From Enterococcus sp. MMGLQ5-1 (GTDB lineage Bacteria; Bacillota; Bacilli; Lactobacillales; Streptococcaceae): 64,000 nucleotides of DNA. Location of the stretch: the NCBI RefSeq assembly GCF_013155265.1, contig NZ_JABJXU010000012.1, positions 23,594 to 87,593 on the forward strand. The letters are read 5' to 3'. The position numbers and the translations under genes are program-made. The notes under the pieces were generated by a model. It was not told where the DNA came from, did no database searches, and saw only the letters and a program-made list of their open reading frames with translations. Shown here piece after piece: positions 18,475 through 26,326 of the stretch. Numbering within the stretch: the first letter of the stretch is position 1; each line of letters opens with the position of its first letter.

Positions 18475-18882
18475 TTAGGACCGACTAGCTGTTATCTGAT
18501 GATGGTGTTGTTTAAAAGAAAGAACCATCCAAAGCAGTAAACCAAAGCAGCTTAGAGCGCCACTTAAAATTGAATATACAATTAAATATTCTGAACTCGT
18601 TCCAGCAATCTCAAAGACGCCTGTTAAAAATTGTCCAAGCACATAGGTAAACATAGCCACCGTTAATGACCGTGTCACATATTTGATTTGCTGTTTTGAC
18701 CATAGCTGGCGATTTAAAACAAATAAAATAACTAATATCGGAAGCAATACTAACGGATAAATCCAAATGCGATTCATTGCATCACTGGTTACGCCATGTC
18801 CAAAATAGTTATATACTGTCTTGACAATAAATAACAAAATTGAACTGATTATTAAAAAAATAATACTTTTTTTGATTTTCAT
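18475..18882 (-). CDS. Small four-TM membrane protein
   Basis: This 135-residue protein is almost entirely four predicted TM helices (about residues 4-26, 42-60, 70-92, 100-122), with a His-rich tail (KQHHHQ). I recognise no family. The ATG at 18882 has the SD GAGGTG; the longer reading from 18909 would overlap the previous gene. It is the last gene of the VTC/DUF4956/glycan cluster and presumably works with that membrane machinery. Confidence 0.7.
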   Translation of the reverse strand: MKIKKSIIFLIISSILLFIVKTVYNYFGHGVTSDAMNRIWIYPLVLLPILVILFVLNRQLWSKQQIKYVTRSLTVAMFTYVLGQFLTGVFEIAGTSSEYLIVYSILSGALSCFGLLLWMVLSFKQHHHQITASRS

Positions 18883-18898
18883 AATAAACACCTCATTA

Positions 18899-19840
18899 CT
18901 AATAGCCAATATAGATCATATCACTGACTGAACGTTCACTTCCAGACGAGCCTTGTGCACCTGCGACTGGATTATTAATCACTGTGCCATTAAAGACCAT
19001 TGTAGATGAGCCACCGCCATCTAAATTATAAGCAATTGTAGCGCCCTTGGCTTGCATGACTTGTGCTAATTGATAGAGTGAAAAGCCTTCACTCTCATCA
19101 GTCCTACCATCAGATACAACAATAATATAGTGATTTTCACTAATTTGACCGATTGCTGTTCTCGGATTGCTAGACATCGATTGACCTACTTCATCATTAG
19201 TTGAAACAGCAATTTCTCCGTCCTCAACCAGTGTCGGTCCAAATGACAAGACCTGTGTCGCACCGTCTTCAAGCAAAGCTTCTGCTGTCACATCTGATTG
19301 ATTGACTACTGAAAAATTACCGTCTGAATCAACGACTAGAGCATCTGTATCTGCCTCTGCAGTATCACGGTATAAGACGCCATTTCTAATGACATAACCG
19401 GTATCTCGAAAGCCATAATAATCACCATTAATCGCTAAAATCGCCGATTTGTCGCTTGCCATATCCGAAACAGTTTCCTTAATATTTCTACCATATGTAT
19501 CGTTGGCTAAAGCTGTTTGAAGATAGCTTGGATCACTGACCTGGATGTCCGCTACATAATAAGTTGTCCCGCTAGACTCCTCAGTCGTAATTTGAATCTG
19601 AATATTATCATCGCTATAGCTCGTATCTGTGACAACTGCCTCGCTGCTGCCACTCGTGCTTGTACTGCTTGTATCAGTTCCTGTTTTTTCTGTACTCGCA
19701 GTTTCATTTGAAGCAATCGCCTGATAGGATTTCGGTAAAACAAAGGTATCCAATAAGACAAAGCCTGTAAAGCCTGTGATTAGCAATGAATAAATTGAGA
19801 AGAATGGAAAGCCATGTTTTTTTCGCTGCCTTTTAACCAA
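18899..19840 (-). CDS. Phosphodiester glycosidase family (NAGPA domain) membrane-anchored protein
   Basis: This 313-residue protein has one N-terminal TM segment, a Ser/Thr-rich linker (about residues 45-85) and an extracellular NAGPA domain with AINGDYYGFRDTGYVIRNG, NPRTAIGQ and the hallmark YNLDGGGSSTMVFNG. Family members cleave sugar phosphodiesters. TTG at 19840 is preferred because AAGAGGTG lies 6-7 bp upstream; it overlaps the glycosyltransferase by 8 bp. In this cluster it may trim or remodel a phosphodiester-linked surface glycan, which is inference. Confidence 0.85.
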   Translation of the reverse strand: MVKRQRKKHGFPFFSIYSLLITGFTGFVLLDTFVLPKSYQAIASNETASTEKTGTDTSSTSTSGSSEAVVTDTSYSDDNIQIQITTEESSGTTYYVADIQVSDPSYLQTALANDTYGRNIKETVSDMASDKSAILAINGDYYGFRDTGYVIRNGVLYRDTAEADTDALVVDSDGNFSVVNQSDVTAEALLEDGATQVLSFGPTLVEDGEIAVSTNDEVGQSMSSNPRTAIGQISENHYIIVVSDGRTDESEGFSLYQLAQVMQAKGATIAYNLDGGGSSTMVFNGTVINNPVAGAQGSSGSERSVSDMIYIGY

Positions 19841-20885
19841 ATTGAACACCTCTTGTCTCTTTAAAGATATAACGTTTTTGGATGTAATAACTCGCAATAA
19901 ATAATGTTAGATCAACCATTATTTTCAGCAGGATCACCAGACTAGTTAAAGATGATAAGCTCCAAACAAGCAACCAGCTTAAGAAAAGCTGTATCAAAAA
20001 TAAGATGATATACTTGATTGCCTCGATAGAATGATCCCCCTTTGAAAAGAAAACAAGCTGACGATTCAAAGTGAAATTAAGCATGCCACTAAAGATGCGT
20101 GCTGTCACGGTGGCCATCAGCAGAACATCTGCTGAGCTTTGAAAAACAAACTGATATAAGAAATAAAATAATAGTAAATCTACCATTGAACAGATTAACG
20201 AGCTAAATGTAAACTTTAAAAAGGATTGATAGATTAAAATTGAATCTTTAAATGCTCTAAAATGAGAATGCGCATTATTACCAAAATAAACCGTTTCAAT
20301 TGGTATTTCCTCAATTTTCAAGCCGAGCTGATTGGCTGCCATTAAAACATTCATTTCATATTCAAAGCGGGCACCATTTATTTTGATCATCGCCTCCAAG
20401 CTAGATTGAGGAAGTCCACGTAAACCAGTTTGGGTATCATGTGCTGTTAAGCCAGTTGAAAAATGAAAAATCATCGAAGTTATTTTATTACCGTAATAGC
20501 TTTTAAATGGTGTATTTTTACCAAAATCTCTCGTTCCTAAAATCAATTTATCAGCAGCTTGGTCTAATCGTTCAGCAATTTTTAAAATATCGGTTGGTCG
20601 GTGCTGACCATCACAGTCAGCAGTTACCATTCCTTTAGCCTCTTTAAACTCATTTAATTGAAAGCGCATTGCTGTTTTTAAGGCAATCCCTTTACCTTTA
20701 TTTTTAAATTGATGTATGACAATCGCACCTTTCGCCTCTACTTGTGAAAAAATAGGCTGAAAAGCATTGCCTGAGCCATCATCAATAACAATAATTCGAC
20801 GTCTCGTTAAGGCTGTCAAATCATCAATCAATTGAATAAAGCGTTCCCCCGGCTCATAGGCAGGAATAACAATTGTTGCTTCCAT
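19833..20885 (-). CDS. Family 2 glycosyltransferase fused to a GtrA-like membrane domain
   Basis: This 350-residue fusion has residues 1 to about 215 as a GT2 domain of the dolichol-phosphate-mannose synthase type (VIPAYEPG, VIDDGSG, TADCDGQH, GLRGLP). Residues about 225-345 are a GtrA domain with four TM helices. Such fusions load a sugar onto polyprenyl phosphate and flip it. It sits five bases after the beta-helix lipoprotein gene and overlaps the NAGPA gene, so the three are co-expressed. Confidence 0.9.
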   Translation of the reverse strand: MEATIVIPAYEPGERFIQLIDDLTALTRRRIIVIDDGSGNAFQPIFSQVEAKGAIVIHQFKNKGKGIALKTAMRFQLNEFKEAKGMVTADCDGQHRPTDILKIAERLDQAADKLILGTRDFGKNTPFKSYYGNKITSMIFHFSTGLTAHDTQTGLRGLPQSSLEAMIKINGARFEYEMNVLMAANQLGLKIEEIPIETVYFGNNAHSHFRAFKDSILIYQSFLKFTFSSLICSMVDLLLFYFLYQFVFQSSADVLLMATVTARIFSGMLNFTLNRQLVFFSKGDHSIEAIKYIILFLIQLFLSWLLVWSLSSLTSLVILLKIMVDLTLFIASYYIQKRYIFKETRGVQFG

Positions 20886-20890
20886 TAAAA

Positions 20891-22090
20891 TTACCCCCTT
20901 CCGAAGCCACCGCCACCACCTGCAGGGCCACCCATTGTACTTTCTGGAATTGAATCTACCTGCTCGCCATTAACAATAATGGTGCCACCGTTATAAGTTG
21001 CTGTACCATCATAGTCAAACGAAGAATTTGCTGAAATTGTAATCGTACCGCCATTAACTACGATATCACCATTTGAATCAATCCCATCGGTATCTCCAGA
21101 AGCCATCGTAATATCAATTGTACCGCCATTTATGGTTACAATTGGTGTAGCTGTAAAGTTTGAAGCCGAGCCATTGATACCATCATCTGAAGAGCTAATC
21201 GTAATTTCACCGTCATTTACTGTCACCAATGCCGCCTCTAAACCTTCAACACAGCTTTCAATATTAATCACGCCACCGTCAACAATTAATTTTTCCTCAG
21301 CGTGAATCGCATCATCACCGCTGTTAATTGTAAATGTGCCACCTGAAATATAGACAAATCCTTTCGTTTGATCAGTATCATTAGTTGATTTGATTGCATC
21401 TGCTGTCGCATTAATGGTAAATGTACCACCTGAAATATAGACGGAGTCCTTACCGCGAATCGCATCATCTACACTTGTAATATCATATGTACCACCACTA
21501 ATTTTTAAATCATCCTTTGAAACAATACCATCCTGATAATTTGCCGTTAGTGTCAGCTTGCCACTACCTGTCAAAATCAAATCATCTTTTGAATAAATCG
21601 CACCATCTATTGTTTCATCACTTCGAGTTGAAGCATCTGAGATCGTATTCTCTGTGCCATCTGCCAATTCAATAACTGTATTTTCGGCACTTTCGACATA
21701 AATGGCAGCACTATCAGTGCTCTTAATCGTTGCCCCCTTTAAAATAATTCGGACATTACCAGTTGTATTGACGTGGATACCTGCCGTTGTTGTACCACTT
21801 AAAACATAAGTACCTGCCTCAGTAATATTTAAGGCTTCATTGCTAAGAGTCACTTCCGTTGTTGACAGCTCGTCCCAATTGATTGACTCGTCACCATTAT
21901 CCAAATCTACTTCTGTCGTTTCAGCTGAGCTAGCGACCGTTGTCGAGCTAGTTGAGCCACTGCTACTAGACGAGCTACTAGTCGAAGTGCTTGAATTACT
22001 TGACTCAGAGCTTGTCTGACTGCAGCCGACCGTCGCTATCACCAATAGCGTTGATAAGCTTGTAAATATTATTTTTTTATATTTGTTCAT
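20891..22090 (-). CDS. Carbohydrate-binding beta-helix lipoprotein (DUF4353 type)
   Basis: This 399-residue surface lipoprotein has lipobox VGC near residue 22, a long Ser/Thr tract (about 24-65) and then many ~20-residue repeats of the type VYISGGTFTINA..DAI, typical of a right-handed beta-helix carbohydrate-binding domain. It ends in a Gly-rich tail (GGPAGGGGGFGRG). The ATG at 22090 follows GGAGGAATT. It probably displays a sugar-binding surface outside the cell; ligand unknown. Internal nucleotide repeats (for example near 21330 and 21420) could recombine. Confidence 0.85.
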   Translation of the reverse strand: MNKYKKIIFTSLSTLLVIATVGCSQTSSESSNSSTSTSSSSSSSGSTSSTTVASSAETTEVDLDNGDESINWDELSTTEVTLSNEALNITEAGTYVLSGTTTAGIHVNTTGNVRIILKGATIKSTDSAAIYVESAENTVIELADGTENTISDASTRSDETIDGAIYSKDDLILTGSGKLTLTANYQDGIVSKDDLKISGGTYDITSVDDAIRGKDSVYISGGTFTINATADAIKSTNDTDQTKGFVYISGGTFTINSGDDAIHAEEKLIVDGGVINIESCVEGLEAALVTVNDGEITISSSDDGINGSASNFTATPIVTINGGTIDITMASGDTDGIDSNGDIVVNGGTITISANSSFDYDGTATYNGGTIIVNGEQVDSIPESTMGGPAGGGGGFGRG

Positions 22091-22120
22091 TATTAATTCC
22101 TCCATTAAATTATAAACATA

Positions 22121-22180
22121 TTATTTTGGAATGATCATCCAGCAAAAACCTAATATGATGACGATAATTAGTATCAACAT
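22121..22180 (-). CDS. Possible 19-residue hydrophobic peptide
   Basis: An ATG at 22180 with the SD GAAGGG 6-7 bases upstream opens a 19-codon frame: MLILIIVIILGFCWMIIPK, then stop. It lies in the 115-bp gap between the DUF4956 and lipoprotein genes, on the same strand. Composition is that of a single TM helix, like known small membrane regulators. No homology can be claimed. Confidence 0.4.
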   Translation of the reverse strand: MLILIIVIILGFCWMIIPK

Positions 22181-22205
22181 CGCAAGCCCTTCTTTCGATT
22201 TTCAA

Positions 22206-22886
22206 CTATAGCTCCTCTTTACCACTACCAGCTGGCTTAATTATAATTGGCAAATTACCGTTAACCGTTCTAATTTCATCTAAAAACTGCTTTTCATTAT
22301 AAGGATTTTTTTCATGAACGGTATACGACACTTCGATTAAGCTACCTAGATTAGTCGTTTTAATAAAGTTTAAATGATAATGATCTGTGTATTGCTTAAA
22401 GGCTGAGTTAAAATCATTAACATAATTTAGCGTCTCAGGTACCGTAATCCGAACTTCTTTAACATTTTCAACAGAATCACCAAATTTAATGACGGTATAA
22501 ACAACCATCGCCAAGCTAACTAAGATTGTAAAAAGGAAAGCATATAAAATATAGCCCATACCAATGGCTAAGCCGGTTGCCATTGCAAAAAAGATGGTTG
22601 AGATTTCTCTGGCGTTACCAGGAGCTGAGCGAAACCGAACCAAGCTAAAGGCACCTGCAACAGTTATTCCAGCACCTAGATTACCATTGACTACCATAAT
22701 GACAGATGAGACTAAAACAGGTAACAAGGCAACTGTGAAAATAAAGTTTTTTGTATATGAATTTCTGAACATATGAATCTTAGCAATAATTAAGCCCAAG
22801 GCTAAACTCGAAATAATAACGATTAATAATTGAAGCGTTGTAACATTCATTTCACTCGTATTACTAGAAATGATACTGTTTAACAT
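22206..22886 (-). CDS. DUF4956 membrane protein
   Basis: This 226-residue protein has four TM helices in the first ~125 residues, with the conserved FSLVRFRSAPGNAREIS loop, and a cytosolic C-terminal domain (about 130-226). DUF4956 is routinely encoded beside VTC-domain polyphosphate polymerases, as here. I use the ATG at 22886 (SD AGGAGGAATTG), which overlaps the VTC gene by 23 bp; upstream in-frame starts lie deeper in that gene. The two products probably form one membrane complex. Confidence 0.88.
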   Translation of the reverse strand: MLNSIISSNTSEMNVTTLQLLIVIISSLALGLIIAKIHMFRNSYTKNFIFTVALLPVLVSSVIMVVNGNLGAGITVAGAFSLVRFRSAPGNAREISTIFFAMATGLAIGMGYILYAFLFTILVSLAMVVYTVIKFGDSVENVKEVRITVPETLNYVNDFNSAFKQYTDHYHLNFIKTTNLGSLIEVSYTVHEKNPYNEKQFLDEIRTVNGNLPIIIKPAGSGKEEL

Positions 22887-23673
22887 AATGCAATTCCTCC
22901 TGTGGATATTTCTTAATGGTCTGAGTTTCATCTGACAAATCATTTAACTTTTGTTTTTCCCATTCAGGATATAAAATCCATTGATAAACATTGCCATACT
23001 TGGTAAATTTATTCTGGAAAATCGCCAATTTGGAAAATAATTGACTAATTTCTAATGGGAAGGCACCTAAAATTTTGACCTCCATCAATATTTCATCCGA
23101 CCTGACAAGCGGCGTTTCATATTCATCAGCAATTGCTGTCAAATCAAAGCTAGATAGTGAATAACGTATGTTCTGATCAAAGGTGATTCTAAAGTCCGGA
23201 TCTGATAAGCCACTCAATGCCAAGCGATCGTAGCTAATTAATACCTTGGGCTTTAGCACCTGCTGTTGCATATAGTAGTCAATTTCTTTAAACACCTGAT
23301 TCATCTGACTTGGCTTACGACCATATTTCAAATAATTTTGAGCCGTTTGATAATCTAATGCCACACGGCGTTTATAGGTAACACCCGCCACCTTTTTCTT
23401 AAGTTCAAGATAAACGGGCGAAGATTTTTCAGCCTGACCGTAGCTTCTTAGCCGAAGCTTTTCTTTAAATTTCGGCTTGCTAACTGAATGACGAATCACA
23501 TCAAAATCATCTGTATCATAATAAACGGTATGAATTGTATGTAGACCATATTCATCAACGGTCATATATTTTTCTAATTCAGCCATTAATAGATTAAATT
23601 TTACTTTTGTTAGTAAATACTTTTTTTCGCGTCTTTCAAAAATTGTACCTGTTTTAACTTTAGCCTTTGCCAT
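22864..23673 (-). CDS. VTC-domain polyphosphate polymerase-like protein
   Basis: This 269-residue protein has a tunnel-shaped VTC fold. Basic and acidic clusters expected in the active site are present: RREKKYLL (about residue 15), KEKLRLRSYG, VYLELKKK, YKRR, LMEVKI and KFTKYG. Yeast VTC makes polyphosphate from ATP; bacterial VTC/DUF4956 pairs are poorly characterised. The ATG at 23673 is behind GAGAGGAG. It leads a six- or seven-gene cluster and has its own promoter with response-regulator-like repeats. Confidence 0.88.
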   Translation of the reverse strand: MAKAKVKTGTIFERREKKYLLTKVKFNLLMAELEKYMTVDEYGLHTIHTVYYDTDDFDVIRHSVSKPKFKEKLRLRSYGQAEKSSPVYLELKKKVAGVTYKRRVALDYQTAQNYLKYGRKPSQMNQVFKEIDYYMQQQVLKPKVLISYDRLALSGLSDPDFRITFDQNIRYSLSSFDLTAIADEYETPLVRSDEILMEVKILGAFPLEISQLFSKLAIFQNKFTKYGNVYQWILYPEWEKQKLNDLSDETQTIKKYPQEELHYVKQYHF

Positions 23674-23699
23674 TTTGTACTCCTCTCTCAAATCCTATA

Positions 23700-23754
23700 A
23701 GCATAGTTTAAAGGTCAAAAATGAACACTATCTGAACAATTCCTGAACAATTCT
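23700..23754 (-). promoter_or_regulatory. Response-regulator-type direct repeats and -10 for the VTC cluster
   Basis: On the minus strand TGTTCA occurs three times exactly 11 bp apart (plus-strand TGAACA at 23722, 23733, 23744). The last copy lies 16 bp from a -10-like TATGCT (23700-23705). An 11-bp repeat period replacing the -35 is how PhoB/OmpR-type activators bind. The OmpR-type regulator at 25176 is the natural candidate. The match in layout is seen; the regulator assignment is inferred. Confidence 0.65.
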
Positions 23755-23774
23755 GATTTTTTAGAATCAATATC

Positions 23775-23823
23775 AAAAAAAAACGCCTCGGCTTTTACAA
23801 ATTGTAAAAACCAAAACGTTTTG
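23775..23823 (-). terminator. Terminator after the histidine kinase gene
   Basis: The hairpin TTTTACA-AAT-TGTAAAA, extended by AAAACG/CGTTTT, is followed on the minus strand by a run of eight T. It separates the two-component genes from the VTC promoter. Confidence 0.75.
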
Positions 23824-23905
23824 TATATAGATATTTAATTGCCAAATGAAAGCCATCGGCAGAATTACTGGTATTAGGATTCAAAGACAAATTGTAACTC
23901 TTCCA

Positions 23906-25186
23906 TTACTCATTATTAATCGGTAGAATAATTTTTGTCGTGTAATCAAAGTCGTTAGCTTCAGTAAAATAGTTTCCTTGATGTAAATTGGCAATCATTG
24001 AACCAATCTTTACACCTAGCGATTTGCCTGAGTTGGCTTCATCGTCTAGCAAAATTTTATTACGCACTTCCAAGCAAAATTGCTGATTATGTTCGTACAC
24101 TTCAATTTGAACACTTTCGGTTAAATCACCATGCTGGCGAATGTTAGAAACTAAATTATCAAAGAGACGGTCAAGTAAAGATTGATCACCAACAATCAAT
24201 ACCTCTCCGATTAACCGATTATTTAAATGAACAGCTACAATCGGCTTTAATTCTTGCTCAAATTGACGAATCAAATTCGAAACATTGATTGTTGTCAAAT
24301 TCAATGGTTGCTGCCCAGAAGAAATCGTTGCATAATCTAATAGCTCGTCAACCCGCAATCTAATTTGATTCGTTTTTTTCTGAATTAATTCCAAATACTG
24401 TCTTTGCTGCTTCGTTAATTCCGATTCTAATAATAACGGTAAATAGCCTGTCAAAATTGTTAAGGGTGTTCTGATATCATGACTTAGATCACCAATTAGC
24501 TCTCTTGATGCTTGAAGTGAATTTGCTTCTGAAGTAATCTTATCAGACAATGAAGCACTCATTTCGTTGATGCTAGAGGCAATTTGTGAAAGCTCATCAT
24601 TGCCTAGCTCTGGAATCCGATATGATAGATCGCCAGATTCCAAAATCAAGGTTCCCTTTTCAATTTCATTCATATACCTTGCTTTTTGTAATAAAAGACG
24701 ATAAAAATTTAAAATAATAATCGATAAAGCAATTATGATAACAACAATCGTTATTATATAAAATGGCCATTTGTTATTAACCACTAAAAATGTACTAACA
24801 ACTTGTGCGTCAGAGTATTTTATTTTTGATTGACTTTCTGAACTTAGAGCTCTTTTTGAATCAACAGGCTGGTTATTTTTGGGAGGTGTTTGCGAGCCCG
24901 ACTGATTGATTTTCGACTGATTTCTTAAATAAATTACGGTGCCATCACTAGACTGCCAGGAAAGCTGATCATTACTATCCACCTGATGCTCGGTAACATA
25001 TGACTGAAATTCAGCAACAGCGGTCGCCAATAGCTTCGCTTCTCGATTGGGTTGAATTACCTGATTATATAAAAAATAACTACTAAAAAAAAGTAAAACA
25101 AAAGTTAAAATCCCTAAACCAGCGCTAAAAAATAAATAGTTTAATGTTTCTCTAGGAAAGGTTGTTCGTCCCTGATTACTTTTCAA
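23906..25186 (-). CDS. Two-component sensor histidine kinase
   Basis: This 426-residue kinase has TM1 at about residues 13-35, an extracytoplasmic sensor of about 100 residues rich in Ser/Gln/Lys, TM2 at about 135-158 and HAMP at about 160-212. HisKA follows with the phospho-His in DLSHDIRTPLT (about 235), then HATPase_c with DNLVSN. It starts at TTG (25186) behind a GGGG-containing SD and overlaps the regulator by 11 bp. The signal is unknown. It probably controls the VTC/glycan cluster directly downstream. Confidence 0.92.
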   Translation of the reverse strand: MKSNQGRTTFPRETLNYLFFSAGLGILTFVLLFFSSYFLYNQVIQPNREAKLLATAVAEFQSYVTEHQVDSNDQLSWQSSDGTVIYLRNQSKINQSGSQTPPKNNQPVDSKRALSSESQSKIKYSDAQVVSTFLVVNNKWPFYIITIVVIIIALSIIILNFYRLLLQKARYMNEIEKGTLILESGDLSYRIPELGNDELSQIASSINEMSASLSDKITSEANSLQASRELIGDLSHDIRTPLTILTGYLPLLLESELTKQQRQYLELIQKKTNQIRLRVDELLDYATISSGQQPLNLTTINVSNLIRQFEQELKPIVAVHLNNRLIGEVLIVGDQSLLDRLFDNLVSNIRQHGDLTESVQIEVYEHNQQFCLEVRNKILLDDEANSGKSLGVKIGSMIANLHQGNYFTEANDFDYTTKIILPINNE

Positions 25187-25862
25187 TCTTATACCCCACT
25201 CCCCAGATCGTTTGAATATACTTTGGTGTCTTTGGATTTTCCTCCAATTTTTGACGTAATTTTTTAATATGGGTCATAATAGTGCTGCTTGAATTATAGT
25301 AATAAGGCTCTTGCCAAACCTGCTCATATATCACTTCTGCCGAAAAAACCTGACCAGCTCTTGAGGCAAGTAGCTTCAATACATCAAATTCTTTACCTGT
25401 CAAATTAACTGGGCGATGAGCTACCCAAACCTCCCGACTAGAGATATTAATCACCAAATCTCTAACCTTGATTTCATTCGTATCCTGATTTGAATGACTA
25501 TATTCTAATGAACGTCTAAGCATTGCTTGCACTTTTAGCTGTAATTCTTGAGGAGAGAACGGCTTTACTAAATAATCGTCACCACCTGCTGAATAGCCTG
25601 AAATCTTATCATATTCTTGACCTTTTGCCGAAACAAAAAGAATTGGCAATGGTGAGCTCTTCCGGATTTCTTTGACCGCATCGATACCACTCATTTTGGG
25701 CATCATATTATCCATGATCACAAGATTAATTGTTTCATCAATCGCTTCTATTGCTTCTTTGCCATTTTTAGCTTCAATAATTTCATCGACATAAGGTTCA
25801 AGTAAAACTCTTTGTAAATCCCGAATGTCTTTGTCATCATCTACCAATAATATCTTGACCAT
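25176..25862 (-). CDS. OmpR/PhoB-family response regulator
   Basis: This 228-residue protein has a receiver domain (about 1-120; acidic pair DDD, phospho-Asp in VIMDNMMPK, Lys in VKPFSP) and a C-terminal winged helix (about 130-228; LTGKEFDVLKLLASRAGQVFS in two parts, ending VWGVGYKI). It is phosphorylated by the kinase with which its gene overlaps. Direct repeats spaced 11 bp before the VTC gene are the kind of site this family binds as tandem dimers. Confidence 0.93.
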   Translation of the reverse strand: MVKILLVDDDKDIRDLQRVLLEPYVDEIIEAKNGKEAIEAIDETINLVIMDNMMPKMSGIDAVKEIRKSSPLPILFVSAKGQEYDKISGYSAGGDDYLVKPFSPQELQLKVQAMLRRSLEYSHSNQDTNEIKVRDLVINISSREVWVAHRPVNLTGKEFDVLKLLASRAGQVFSAEVIYEQVWQEPYYYNSSSTIMTHIKKLRQKLEENPKTPKYIQTIWGVGYKIEK

Positions 25863-25951
25863 TGTTTTATCCCACCATTCTATTGGATAATAACACCCTT
25901 GCCTTAAAGCTGACTAAATTGAAAAATCAATAGCTGCACTAGATTATTCAA

Positions 25952-25987
25952 AAAAAATGATTGCTCAATTAGAACAATCACTTTTTT
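25952..25987 (-). terminator. Terminator after the arsR-type gene
   Basis: A strong inverted repeat AAAAAATGATTGCTC / GAACAATCACTTTTTT has a 5-nt loop. It ends the metal-ATPase operon immediately behind the regulator stop. Confidence 0.8.
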
Positions 25988-25991
25988 GTTT

Positions 25992-26288
25992 TCAATCTGC
26001 CGATTCCTTACTATGATCCAAGGACATTTGAATAAGGCGTTCAACGTGCTCATCGGCTAAACGGTAATACTTCATTCGCCCAACCTTATTAGCAACTACC
26101 AGATTTGCATCGCGCAAGGCAGCCAGCTGATGTGAAATCGCCGTCTGTGAAAGCCCAATCTGAGCTTCTAGCTCCTTAACATTTAATTCTTTTTCGATTA
26201 AACAAATGATAATTTTTAATCGTGTTTCATTGCTAAGCACGCGAAATGTTTGTTGCACCTTTTCAATTAGTTTCTGATCATCAATCAT
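25992..26288 (-). CDS. ArsR/SmtB-family metalloregulator
   Basis: This 98-residue winged helix-turn-helix repressor has a recognition helix around IGLSQTAISHQLAALRDANL and the beta-wing GRMKYYRL. C-terminal H/D/E residues (ADEHVERLIQMSLDHSKESAD, seen as DEHVE and DHS-KE) resemble the alpha-5 metal sites of CzrA/SmtB Zn/Co sensors. There is no N-terminal Cys pair as in CadC. ATG at 26288 has AAGGGG upstream. It is co-transcribed behind the ATPase and likely represses it through the palindrome at 28289. Confidence 0.9.
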   Translation of the reverse strand: MIDDQKLIEKVQQTFRVLSNETRLKIIICLIEKELNVKELEAQIGLSQTAISHQLAALRDANLVVANKVGRMKYYRLADEHVERLIQMSLDHSKESAD

Positions 26289-26326
26289 TGAAAGAACCCC
26301 TTTAATCAATTCGATTGATTTAAATG

